A stretch of DNA of 64,000 nt, taken from contig VYZI01000084.1 in the NCBI GenBank assembly GCA_013397695.1, forward strand, positions 2,164,802-2,228,801. Direction: 5' to 3'. Below, in pieces: positions 25,501 through 37,700 of this stretch (position 1 is its first letter; every line of letters begins with the position of its first letter). The notes under the pieces are model-generated. The model was not told where the DNA came from. It searched no databases and saw only the letters and a program-made list of their open reading frames with translations. The position numbers and the translations under genes were made by a program. This DNA is from Centropus unirufus. Taxonomy: Eukaryota > Chordata > Aves > Cuculiformes > Centropidae.

Positions 25501-28500
25501 AAAACCCAAATGATGGAGGCACAGCTAAGAAAGCTTAAGGGTGAGTTTTTGATGAAAATCTTTTTCTTATGTAGTTTTCATAGTGGTCAAATTGTACCCT
25601 TTTAATTAGATGCCAAACCATTCCTGTGTTCATAGAATAAAACAAATGAGGCAAGAAAAACACAGCCATTGTTGTGTACCTTAACCTATTCCAGGGTTCA
25701 CCCTAGAAATCTCTTGTGTCCCCCTTACATACATTATTCAGATCTCTTCTGTGTCCATGGCAGGTCACCTGTACCCCTTCGTCTGTTGTAGCTGACTTGT
25801 GTAATTTCCTTAGTTTTTTGAGATGAACAGTTTCACACTGATCGTTTGTGATTTTGGCACTATGAAAATCTGATTTAACAGTAGTCCAGTAAAGAGGTAG
25901 TAAACACCCTTGTAAGGTCTCATAAACTTAGCCTATCTTGTTTTGAACTTGAGTTCAGTAAGATAACAAAATGCTGTAGTAAGACAGCGTCACGCTAAGG
26001 ATGCTTCTCTTCACAGCACTAACAATTCCTGTGTCTCTTTTGCAGAGACATGAAGATGAATAGATATGTGTCCAAAAAGCATATATATGTATGATTTTCA
26101 CTTCTATAACAAATCCCACAGCTGTTCTTTTTTGTTTGTTTGTTTGTTTGTTTCTCCCTATGTTATTATTTTCCAAGACCAAGGATACTTGCAGTTTTCA
26201 CCGATTCAAATTCTCTTTAAGCCCATCTGATTTTTATACAGTATGGACAGACCTTACAGGCCAATCAAACATAACAATCAGACTGAAGTTGCATGTGATT
26301 ACCTTTCAGAAAAAGTCATCAGTCATCTTGCCTGATAAAGTGCCCTCTATTGCTGTCAACAAACATCTCTTGTCTTCAACACTGATATGCCTATAAATGT
26401 GCTAATGTCATCTTCCAAAGTATTTAGTAGTATTTACCAGTTTTTCACTAATCATACAGGAGAGTTTAGTTCTCTTGTACAAACACATGACAAGAAAAGG
26501 AGACACTGAACTAGATACTTCCTTTTTCACTGCACAGGATAGATTTATGAGGGTATTCAGTTGTGAACAGGAGAATAAGGCCTAAACTAGGAGGAATCAG
26601 TGACTTTCCCAGAGGGAATACTCTTACTTTTAATACATGGGGTAAGGGAATATTTCCTTCTCCCACCATTCTTCTTCAGATTCATCCTTTCTATGTCTTT
26701 GGCTTTAACTAAACAATAGCTGTTTGTGATTTATATTAACAGCTGTTTTGTTTTTGTCCATAATTCTAGTCATAAGCCAGATTGATGCCTTTACACAAAT
26801 AGACTATTCCCTAGTTAGTTCTCCAGCTGTCTTCAAATCACACATGAACTTGGATTTGAAGGTAATTTGATTTTAATATCAGTGTGCTTTCTAAGACTTT
26901 CCTAATTATCTTTTGTGTTGATTCTTTTTTTTTTCAATATTTAGAAAAACAGTAAGCTATTTGGACATTTTGGTCAAGAGTTATTTTGCAAACCAGATGG
27001 GATTGTTTATTTAATAAAGTAACCGCATTTGTTAATAAACCAAAGCTATTATTTGGAATTAAATTGTTTCAGAGTTGAAACCCTTCAGAGGTGCTTTATA
27101 AACAATATAAAATTGTTCTTTAGGTACACAGCTCTTCCACTGTTGCTTTGTCTTCCCCAGTGATAGGTAATCCGTGATGGCTACCAATGAGATTGCAATC
27201 CAAAGCGTTTGTTTTGACATGACTCAGCAGATTGTGTGTGTTCAGGTCACACCCAAAAAAAAAAAGGCTTCTCACAGACAATCCTTGAACACCACACAAC
27301 AGCTCTTTCTTATCTGTTTTTCACCTTTGTTGGCAAGAGATATTTCAGCAAAGCCCTCTTTTTCCAGCAGCTTCAACAGTTTTTGTAATTCAGAGCATCC
27401 CATGGCTCTCAGAACTGACTTCAGTGAAATGTGCTAGAGTCATGGTTGAAACTCTCCCTCTGGGTTATTTTGCTCAACCAGCGTTTACCACCCACAATAA
27501 CTACTCTGCAAGCAGGATATACGTAGCTTGAAAGTACTAAGCAATTATTTATCAGCTACTATAGCTAACATGATCTTACAGTCTAAGCATTAACATGCTG
27601 GTACCGCAATGGGATACTAGATGAGTCTTTGTAAGTTATTAATCAGCTATGGAAATTACAGATCTTCAGTACTCCTTGGAACCAGCTGTTTCTTGATAGT
27701 TACAAGTTGCCACCTTCAAACCCTCCACTTTTTTTCTTAGGGTTTTATGCCTTTCCATGTCAGTATTTTTCTTGTTGAATCTTCATCTACTAACCATTAC
27801 AGTGTCAGTTATTTCACTACTTACTGCTCTGACTTTTCTTGTCTTACATGGCCTGAGCTCACATACATTCTCATATTTTTAGTATTAATTTCTTAGTCCA
27901 TGTCCCACACCTGTGCAGTGCCCAAATTAGATCTTGGGGCGGTGGCATCTGGACTAGTGCTAGGTATAAATGGCTCCTTTGTGTCCCTGTCCTAAGCAAC
28001 TTCTAGTGCTTTTGGAGTGTGTGTGAGAATTCTCTATTTCTTTTTAAGATTTTTTTTAAATGCTGCCCTTAGAATTAAATTAACAAATATGTCTTTGCCA
28101 GAGGAGAAAGATAGCTATGGTTCAGAGGATATTTTTTTGTGTCTCATAGCTGCAGTTCAGAATACTCACTTGAATGCTCAAACTCAAACTTTGAAAGGTT
28201 GGAAGCCAAATTTTCTCTGAGATTCCTGTGTTTTTCCTAAAAAGCATGGATTTGCTGATTTTCAGGGCATATCACAAACTTATTTGCTTGCTTCAGCTTT
28301 TCTTTAGTGTCAATCTTCTTTCCAGATTAAGAATAATTCTTTCTGTTGAACCACTGCTAATGCATTCTGACAGATGCAAACGTTTACTGCTAGAAATACA
28401 TGATGCTGACTCTTTGCAGGGTGCAGTCTATCCAGTAGGAAATCACACAGACCCTCCCTTTGTGCCAGCTCCATTTGTTCTCCCAAATGAGGCTGATTCC

Positions 28501-31500
28501 ATGCTGTATGTAGGCGTTTCCAGTTATTTTCTTGAGTCTGCTTCACTGGCTTACTTCAGAGCAGGGGCCTTCAACATTACCCTCTCCGAAGAGGTGAGTA
28601 TAATTTGCATGTAATAGAACTAAAAATAGTGATATGGGTAGCAAAGGAGACTAACACATTATATTTGCCATCTCGTACAGATTTTAGTCATGCTTCTGCC
28701 ACTTGTAGGAAGGATCCTCCTAAGGATAGACCTAAGTCTGAACTTCTTGGCAGCTCTAGGCAAGGAATGACAGATATGAACAACATAGAGTAGTTTTGCA
28801 AGGAGTTGTGGAAAGACCTGGAAATAAAGCTTTTCTCTGCATGGATTCCACACAGGAAAGGAAAGGGCAGGAAAGGAAGAAGTGTATGGAAGACAGGGTG
28901 CTGCATGGAGGCCCTCAAAAATAGATTGGCTGTGTTGAGAGATAGAATAAAGCCTCAGATTTAACAGTACAGCAAAATGAGGCAAGAAGCAGGAACAAGG
29001 AAAGTAAGCTTTCAGTTGTGAGTGAGTGCACAAGACTTCTCCTAGAAATGCTGTTTTCTCATTGGCGTTAGTAGTCAGAATTTCCAAAAAGTTTTGCTAA
29101 TTGAAACAGTGCTAAAAGGGTCTTTATAAAAACCGGTGACACAAATAGCACTGACAAATGTCATCACAGTGGTCAGCAGCAAAAGGGAAAATGAGATTTC
29201 GGAGTCCTGCCTCTGATGGATTCGTTTTAGATTTCATCTAAGAAAATCCCAAAGGTGGGAAGTAAGCAGGATGCCCCATCTGTTCTTTCAAAGAATAATG
29301 CTTGTTCCCTGGTACGTGCTTCTGAAACGTGGTCATGAGAAATCTGTCTCACTTCTGTCCCACAGGGCATTGTGGGTTCCCTAAGAATTATTCCGGGGCA
29401 AGGAAGTACTAAATCAAAACATATATTATCTCGAACTAAAGTAAAAAGTATGTGGTTTTCTTTTCCCCATGAAAACCTCATTTTCAAGCATGATCTAATT
29501 TATTTCATTTATTTACAGCTTGCTACTACCTTTAACCTAAATACCAACATATTCAAATATTTTGTTCCTAAGGTGAGTACTTTTACATGTACAGAACTTT
29601 TAAGACAGTGCAGTAGCTAATGTTTCTTATGGATATTATCTGTGTACTAGGTCATTTGCAAAAGTTTGGAGGAGATGAGGAAACTGAGCTGGTTTATGAG
29701 TAATGCAAGATCCAAACATACGTATCTACCCCATCATAACACTATGGTCTTCCTAACTATATCCCACTTCCCTTTAGTTGTTCTCTGTGCTGGATTTGCT
29801 CTCAGTCTCTGAAACAGTTATAAAGGCTAAGGAGTAGATATTTGTGAGATCAGTCTCTTTTTATTCCTGTTCAAAGTAATGGTATCACTGCTGTTGGTAG
29901 CCTGACTTCTCTATGCAAAGATACCTGACTTGTGATTCCTGGAGATTAAATACAATCAGAAGTAATAGTCATGAGTAGTATATAAATGTGATGCAAGGAA
30001 TTAAGGTACCGTGAGATGCTTTACAAAACCCTAATATGGCAACATTTACTATAAAATTATGAAATTCTAAATCTGTAGCATCACAAACTGAAATTTTGTC
30101 CTCTGGAATTTCCTCTGTTTTTCAAAAGACAATTGGCTCTTTTGGAAGACTGCCTCTTTGGAAAATTCTTTGCATTGTTAGGGTTTTGTGTTTGTGTGTT
30201 TGTTTGTTTTTACTGAAATCACTCATTTCTGTCATTTCTTGAACAGGGAATACTAATTCCCTCCTCTAGAAATACATTTTTAAGGAACAACCTTAAAGTT
30301 ATTTCTCTATATGTGTTCAATATCAATGGGTCTAAAACTTCATAATTTGTTTCATGGTCCCTGAAACTCAGAGTATATGCAGTGCTAATGATGTAATTAA
30401 AATTAAGTACTTCTTATAGGAGCTAATTGACAAGAGCATTGAAATATAGCACCTAGTTATGATGCACCCACAGCAACTCTGTCTTAAGAAAAGCTTAACT
30501 CGTACTCGATGGTTATTTTCTTTCCAAATCCACAGATTGCTCTGAGATACAAAAGAGTGTGCCCAGTAGCTTGCCCAGTGCTGCTAAAGCTGATGGCTAC
30601 ATCACCACCTGCAGTCAGTTTAAATGCAGACAGATTCATCCTGCAGATCACTGGCTACATAGAAGCATTCGCTGTTCTGCCAAATTCAACCACTCAGTCC
30701 ATCTTTACAGGGAATCTAGTGAGTAACATAAGCTCGAAGGTGGCGTTTAGTGCTGGGGCTGAACAAATTGCACATTAATCTTTTAGATCCTTTGAAAATC
30801 ACAGGGATCGGCATATACTGGCCTGCCACAGATATGCGTACTGTTCTGTTGCGTTTCATGGGGAGAAAACATGCACCACATATTGTAGAATTTAATAGGC
30901 AAGTGCAGAGAGCTGCTTAATGAAAGCCCTTTTTTTTTCCCATGAGGGAGGTTGACTGATTATTCAGAAGTAAATAGTATTGTATAAAAATGTGATTATC
31001 TGATGTTCAGCATTCCTAACTGCTTTGTTATAAAATAACTCAGTGTGTCCCCAGACATCTTTTCATTAAGTTAAGTGAACCGATTATGTCAGCCATGCAA
31101 GGACTTAAATGATCCTAATGATAAGGGGCCAATCAGGGCAGTATTGTCACTTTGCTCATGCAATCTCAGTTGCCAACAGAACATGGTAAATTCACAAATT
31201 ATTTCACTATCTAAATGTGTTGACCAAATCAGAAGTTTATACATTGTGTTCCCAATCACAAAATCAATTGCTTTTGTGTCTTTTAGATAAAGACAGTATC
31301 TATCTGTATATACAGTCACAGAAGACTTCGGTTTTTTTTCCCTGCAGACAGCCAATACCACAGCCAATTTGACAATAACCAAACAGAAGTTGATTATCTC
31401 ACTACTTCTGAAGAGGTAACCAAGGAAAATTCTGAAAGAAAAATTAATGATGACAACGTTGGGATGCAACAGGACTTAATTGTGTCAGCCTGACTGTGTT

Positions 31501-34500
31501 TGTTTCACCATGAGAAGAAAAAAATTAGATGCCTTCTTTCCCACAGGGGCTCTAAGATACTTTTGACTGGTTGGTCTAAGTCTTGCAGATGAAAAATAAT
31601 AATATTGTGGGGCAACAATGTCTCTTGTGCAATATGATACTACCCATTTCTGTAGGTTAAATACCTTTCCAGATGAGAGTGTTCAATTTATTGGTTATCT
31701 TTAATGCATCTGTTTCAGTCTGTGCTGATGTTGAAGCATGAAGCTAAGTAGTTTATTTGAAATCCTCTAAATGTTGATTCCATGCCATGTCTGAGCATCA
31801 CAAACAGAACTTCCAGAGTTCCATTGCATTGGACCAGCTAGCTCTCTGACTTCACATGAGTGGAAAGGGAAAAGTGAGACTGCATAGCACATACTGCAGC
31901 TAGCAGACACCATGCCATCAAACAAATGAGACTAGAAAGGTGTCTGTAGTTTGAAGCAAAGCTCTGGGCTTTTTAGATTTTGCTTATATCTTGCTAGTTT
32001 TGCGGTTACCCACCGTTACAGATGTTCTCAGCTGTCTTACAACAGATTTTATTCACACTTTGTGCTGGCCTGGGTTTACAGCCTCTTTGTCCCTAAACAC
32101 ACCAGGGTGGTAGAAGCAAGTAGCCCACATTGCTTGCTTTTTGTTAGCACTGTTCTCCAAGCTGGGACAGATTTCCAGAATATTATAACTCACAATATAA
32201 CTCACTTAGGGCTTTTGACACAATAATGTGTTCTTCTGTTCTTTAAAATATTGTTTTTCCTCAGGATTATGTTTACAGTGACCTGAGGATGCATTACAGG
32301 CATCCCTGGAAAAAAAAAGTGGGAAAAAGTAATGGTTAGGAATGGTTAGGAATTTATTTAAAACTTAGTGAGTGTTTGAGGAATGTGTAGTTCACCCATT
32401 GCAGGAAATGGCAATTCCAGAAAAAAAAATTATTTCCCAAGTCTTACAGTCACAGTCCAAGACTATATGTGACTCCAGGAGATTTGTATCATACCAAGAA
32501 GATACCAATGATTCTAGAACTCATTTGTAGTTATGCCAGTTTTAATTAAAATCTAATGGGATTCAAAGAGTCTTCGACAAAGTTAAATGTGTGAATCAGT
32601 ATGAAATTTGTATGAAATTTCACAGATTAATTCAATTAATGTGCATAACTTGTGCCTTCATCCTTTCTAGTGAATCCTCTTCTTTTATTTCTTTTTCTCA
32701 GGTTCCAGTTCTCCCTGATACACTCCACTTTTGGCTTCACTGAGGTAAAATTACGGTTTCAATTCCTAGGAAAGGCCTTTGAGAGACAAAAGGAAATTAA
32801 TTTTAGCTTGTTTCTGGACAATTCTTGGTTTGTCTTGGGGATATCATGTGCCACTGCTCTTTCTCTTTGAAATAGTATATTCTCTGCTTTTATTTTTCTT
32901 TCCAGTAAGAGATAAGACCCCTGGGAGTTTTGGGTTTTTTCCTTCTCATCGGAGGCTTCAAATGTTATGGAGTTACTGCCGTGTAACATAAATTGAAACA
33001 AAGAGAAATATGTGCCAGTTCTTGTTGATTTTGCTCACTTCTGTATCCAGCAGCACAAAGGCAGGCATTGGGCTAGCACGTCTTCTAGCTGTTTCTGACA
33101 GCTAGCCTGAATTCATAGCTGGATTCAGTAGGTGTAGCAGCTGGAGGGAATACAAAGACAGGCTTAGGCTCGGTTTCAGGAATTATCTTGGATCACTTCA
33201 ACTATACATCATAAAAAGGGGTGTCAAAAATAGGGAATAAAAGAAACACGATGCCACTGCTTAGATCATTCGCTGTAGACTCAGAAATGGTCAAAGCAGC
33301 AGCTCAGCCCGACCTGCATCTTAAGGTGAAGTATAGAGGATGCTAATCACAGAGATCTAAGTCAAAGCACCAGGACAGGGCAGTTCTTGCCACCCAGAGA
33401 ACAGTTCGCTTCTGAGAACTGAGTGCTGGCAATTGAAATGGAGTTGAACAGTTTTCTTTCCTAAAGTTAAGTTTCAACCCAGATACTTAAGATACGGGGG
33501 AAAAAAAAAAGATATTGCAAGAAACAGAAACGTGGACATCTCTTTGCTATGTATATTTTACCTTGTTCAGTCACAACAAAAAAAAAAAAAGTCTTTCTTA
33601 CCTGAGATTTTCTCTGCCAGGCTCTGATCAGATCTTTCTACATGTCACTCCAGCTCTAACTCTCCATCTCCCCCCCCTCAGGCTGCAATCCCATAGGCAT
33701 CAGACAGTAATCACCAAATGTGTTTTCCCCCCCTCACAGCAGATATCACCAGTGGAGAATTTTCTGTCTTACCCTTTACAGAATGTGGTCATCCCAGTAA
33801 TCAATGGTAAGCATTGTGGCCAGTTCCTGAGCACAGCTGGTGAGAAAGCAAGGCTGAAACCATGAGAGTGCTCATCCTTAAAGAATATTTATGGGAGGCT
33901 GGTTTTCTGTCCATTTGCTGCACCTGGACTGATCTACTCTGTGCTGAACTTCAGCCGTGGTCCTTCAGTCACCTGGATCAGGGGCTGGGACAGAGCAAGG
34001 CTTGGCTCCCTTCCAAACATTGGGCTTGGGTTTCGCTTTCCCTGGATGCAGCATGGCAGCAGAGCTGACTTGCTTGATTCTTGTCCTGACACAGTCAAGC
34101 CACGACCAAAAAATGGCACAGACTGGGGCAGTGCAGAAGCATGCATGCATCTTGAGGCCTGGAGCCAGCACCTGTGACTTTATCACCTCCCTCTGACTTT
34201 GTGCTTCATGTATTCACACAGGACAAAGTAGAAAAACAGCTTGAGAAAGATGCTTCTGAAGTGTATTTTATTATAATATTCAAAGGTGTTTCTATTTATC
34301 TTTTCCGGAGATAAACTAGGAAAAGGATTTCCTCTTCCTAACTTGGCCCACACTACCCTGACTGGATCTAAAATAAAAATTAATCAGGTGAGAAGCCAAA
34401 TTTCTTGTTAAAAAGTATTGCTTCTTTTTCAGGTCCGCACATTTGTGTGTGTTCCTGTCTTCGGTAGGTCTATATGTTGCTAATAGTAAAGCTTTAACTA

Positions 34501-35155
34501 CCAACTAGATATAATATATCATATATCAGATACAATATATGATATATTATATATGATAGATCATATATCAGATACAATATATNNNNNNNNNNNNNNNNNN
34601 NNNNNNNNNNNNNNNNNNNNNNNNNNNNNNNNNNNNNNATGATATATAATATATAATATATAAAATTATCTCTCTATATATATATACATATGAGCCCCTA
34701 CCCCTAGCAGCTGTAGCTTACAAAGGGTCCACTGGCCTTTTGGGATATACCAGCATGTGGATACTGCAGGAACAGCTCTGCTATCCCCAGCAACGCTTAG
34801 GAGCACTGAGTGCGTGAGTCCTCACTACTCTGGCGTTCCTCTAGGAAGGCTCATAGACAGCCTGAATGTCTCTGTAGTAACTGCTACTCAGCCTTTTGGA
34901 GGGTTTTATTACTTTACCTCAAAGCCCATTCCTATCCTGAAGTTAAATAGAGTTCAGGAGGTGTAAAGTCACTCATCTCTTGCCCTGCTATGGGGGCTTA
35001 CTGTCAGATCTGCTCCCCGAGTACTGACCCTGAATATGTCTGCCTGAAATTTAAGGTAATTTTACATGTTATTCTTTCCTCAGGGTCATCTGGTGATTTC
35101 CACTGATGTTCGCTATAAACATGAGGAAGAGGAGGACCTTCACAACCACTCCTAA
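16424..35155 (+). CDS. BPIFC: BPI fold-containing family C protein (copy A), complete, 15 exons, 483 aa
   Basis: Secreted lipid/LPS-binding family protein (BPI/LBP/CETP/PLTP superfamily); the ligand of BPIFC is not established. Exons: 16424-16526, 18851-18962, 20869-20997, 24453-24608, 25329-25392, 25480-25540, 26770-26861, 28420-28593, 29519-29572, 30536-30718, 31348-31415, 32702-32744, 33743-33806, 34311-34387, 35084-35155 (stop 35153-35155). All are GT-AG and the frame is unbroken. The signal peptide is MLKTWYSFLLCWLSLRLEA, then NPGLKVRITQKGLDYG. The N-terminal BPI barrel is exons 1-7 and the C-terminal barrel exons 8-15. The family disulfide is predicted between Cys151 and Cys190. Exon 8 (TDPPFVPAPFVLP, SMLYVGVSSYFLESAS) looks closer to mammalian BPIFC than copy B does. 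Oddities: Cys324 and Cys328 in exon 10, and an acidic C-terminal tail (HEEEEDLHNHS). An in-frame ATG at 16316 exists, but homology with copy B and the signal peptide favour 16424. Confidence 0.93.
19660..20033 (+). mobile_element. Degenerate CR1 fragment (BPIFC-A intron 2)
   Basis: Diverged CR1 text in plus orientation: ttggacagcctagagaagaaaag, gggcaacatacatg and the 3' piece gaggtcccattccagcctaaat. Older than the CR1 copies near RTCB, judging by its many changes. Confidence 0.6.
21400..21985 (+). mobile_element. Mariner-type DNA transposon remnant (BPIFC-A intron 3)
   Basis: Positions 21688-21906 keep a frame for the C-terminal transposase end of the Tc1/mariner family: HPPFSPDLDPCNFYVFPKIK, then LKGAHFLSVEDVQAKI and a closing YFEHWQHQIQ. 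The family motif SPDLxPxD carries the third catalytic Asp; here that codon (21730-21732) reads Asn, so the enzyme would be inactive. The upstream part of the transposase is too eroded to read. Outer boundaries are estimates: the left end is placed at acaaggtctgacag, the right end shortly after the frame stops. Confidence 0.75.
26127..26153. repeat. (TTTG)n microsatellite
   Basis: Six tttg-type units in BPIFC-A intron 6. Confidence 0.9.
30536..30718 (+). CDS. BPIFC: BPIFC copy A exon 10 with a 12-nt insertion carrying two cysteines
   Basis: This exon is 183 nt against 171 nt in copy B. The extra four codons fall in the segment reading YKRVCPVACPVLLKLMAT, where copy B reads YSATPYPVMLKLMAT. 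The frame and flanking conserved residues (AFAVLPNSTTQS) are intact, so this is a clean in-frame difference, not a splice error. Confidence 0.9.
34505..34700. repeat. AT-rich (ATAT/GATATAT) repeat with assembly gap
   Basis: Almost pure A/T tandem repeat in BPIFC-A intron 14, with units such as catatatcagatacaatat present twice. It is interrupted by 56 N at 34583-34638, so its true length is unknown. Confidence 0.9.
34583..34638. other. Assembly gap (56 N)
   Basis: Run of N inside an AT dinucleotide-like repeat in the last intron of BPIFC copy A. It does not touch an exon. Confidence 0.99.
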
Positions 35156-35592
35156 TGTCCTTTTACATTTAAACAATAATAAGAGAAAAATGGAGTCTTC
35201 TGTTGACTTGTAGGGAATAGATTCTATAACATTAGAAGCATGGCTTTTTGTCACTAATTCTAATGTTTTAGTAAAACTTCTTAATCACTTTTCACAAACT
35301 GAGTCTGTTGTTTTTTATAATACAGTGAATGTAGCTGACAGTGTTATTGATGCTTTAGAAAATTTGTTGCAGCCTCATGGGAAGGAATGACTGGTTCTCA
35401 TCATTAGAAATGTAGACACCACATATTACTAATTTTAGGAACCAGGTTTTGCATTATTCAGTTTAGCTCCTCTAGTGTTAGCAAAACTTTGTGTATGGAG
35501 TGAGACTTTATTCTTTGTAAGAATTTTACAGTTTGTCTCTTTCTAACTGGATACCAAGAGTGGGAACAGATTTATAAAATTCAATTAATTAT

Positions 35593-37700
35593 CATAGAAT
35601 TATAGCATCATACCATCTAGTCCAGATCCTGGCTCAAAACAGGACTGGTTAGGTTAAATTGCCAAGGACTGTGCCCAGTCAAGTCTTGAAACCCTCCAAG
35701 GATGAAGATTCCACAATCTCTCCAGGCAACCTGTTCCACTATTCAATTATCTTCAAAGTTAAACTTTTTTCCTCATGTCTAATCAGTATTTCCCATATTC
35801 CAGCTTGCTCTATAGCCTTTTGTCCTATTACCACAAATTTCCAAGAATACTCTGGTTCCATTTTCTCTGTATTTTCTGATCGACAAGTTGTAGACAACAA
35901 AAAAAGTCTTTCAAGTCCTCCCATCTCCAAGGTGAATGGGCCTGACGTCTCAGACTCTCCTTATAGGTCATGGTCTCCGACCCCTTTGGTGGTACCTGCT
36001 GGACTTGATTCAGGATGTCAATACCTTTCTTGTACCAGGGACCCCAAACTGGACACAATACTCCAAATGCAAGTGTCAAATAGAGAGGAAGGATCACTTA
36101 CATGGAGATGCGGATTTATGTTCAACTTGCTGCCCACTGAGACTCCAAGACCCTTTTCTGCAGAGCTGCTTTCTAAACAGCCACCAGCCTGTACTGCTGC
36201 AGGGAATATTCCCTTCCAGACACAAGCCTTCATGCTTGCTCATTAACGCAATATGATTCCTGTCAGCCAATGTTCCCAGCTTGTCCAGGTTTTTCTGAAC
36301 AGAAGCCCTCCCCTCCAGTATGTAGACTGTTCTCCCCAGTGTGGTGTTATTCACAAACTTGCCAAAGCCGCACCCTGTCCCATCATCCAGGCAGCATTAA
36401 ACAGTTTTGGAGACAGTACTTATTCCTGTGGGAACTCTGCTAGTTACTGGTCAACAGCTGGACTTTGCTGATCCCCGTTCTTTGATTTTGGCAGTCCAGC
36501 CAATTTCAACCTACCTTCTCCAGTCCATATATCGTCCTATTGGTGACGAGGCTGAGGGGGACTGTCAGGGGCCTTGCTGAAATCAAGGTATAGAATATCC
36601 ACTGCGCTTCCCTCGTCCACAGTACTACTCAGCTCATCACAGAAAGCAATGAGGTTGGGCTACACTTGAAAACCCCATGCTGGCTGCTCCCAGTGACCTT
36701 TTTATCCTCTATGTGCTTTAGAAATGGCTTCTAATACATGTTTCTCCATAAACTTTGCAGGGACTGAGGTGATACTGACTTCTCTGGATCGTCCTTCATT
36801 ATTTTCTTGGAGACAAGAGTGATGTCTGCCTTTTTCCAGCCATGAGAAACTTCTCTTTAGTGCCATGACTGTTTGAAGTTGATAGCAGCTTCACAATGAG
36901 ATCAGCCTGGCAGAACCTTCAGCACCTCCAGGTGCATCCTGTCTGGTCCCATGGATTTGTGTACATCAAAGTGGCTAAAGTGATCCTGAACTCTGTCTTC
37001 TTCTGCGGTGGCTGCTGCCTCACTCCCACAGACTCTGTTAGAAGCTCAGTGACCTGAGAGGACAGAGGACAAGTCTGGCAAGTGAAAACAGTCTTTTCTG
37101 TATCTCTTGCCACTAGTCCCCCAGGCCCCTGAGCAATAAGCCCACATTCTCATTAGCCTTCCTCTTGTTATCAGTGTACTTACAGAAACATTTCCTGTTG
37201 CCCTTCACCTCCATAACTAATTTCAGCTCCAACTAAACTTTGGCTTTCCTGACTTCATTCCTACACGCTCAAGCGATGTCTTTGTGCTCCTTCCAAGTAA
37301 CTGGTCTCAGTTTCCATCTTCTCTGTGCTTTCTTTTTGTTTGAGTTCATGCAGGAGCTCCATGTTCATCCACGCTGGCCTTCTGCCACACTTACGCAACT
37401 GTCTGAACCTTGAAACGGATCGTTCTTATGCTCTGAGTCGGCTGCCCTTGAAGATTAGCCAGCTCTTCTGAGCCTCTGCTCTCCAGGGCAATTTCCCACA
37501 GATCTTGCCAAGCAGGTCCCTGAAATCTGCTCATCTGAAGTCTATGGCTGTACTGCTGTTCTTTGTCTTGCTCGCTTCTCCCAGGATCTGAAACTCCGCA
37601 GTCTCATGCTCACTGCAGCCAAGGCTGCCTTGGCCTTTGTATCATCCATCAGCTCCTCCTTGTTTGTGAGTAGCTGCAGCTCTTCAAGAGTATCAGTCTC
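35593..37700 (-). mobile_element. Long CR1-family repeat copy, about 2.1 kb
   Basis: Begins with a degenerate CR1 tail (atcatagaattatagcatcat) and continues with the familiar avian repeat text in reverse orientation: tccaggcaacctgttccac, ctggacacaatactccaaatg, ttttctgcagagctgctttc, ttgctgaaatcaaggtatag, gtgcatcctgtctggtccca, atcatccatcagctcctcctt. It is one nearly continuous element, unlike the short 3' stubs elsewhere in the window. Open frames of 60-195 codons inside it (for example 35659-36246) are not host genes. Assignment of the far 5' part to CR1 rather than another avian repeat is from memory. The right boundary is approximate. Confidence 0.75.

Noticed and set aside
35659..36246. 195-codon plus-strand open frame
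   Set aside because: Antisense to the long CR1-family repeat; repeat-derived.
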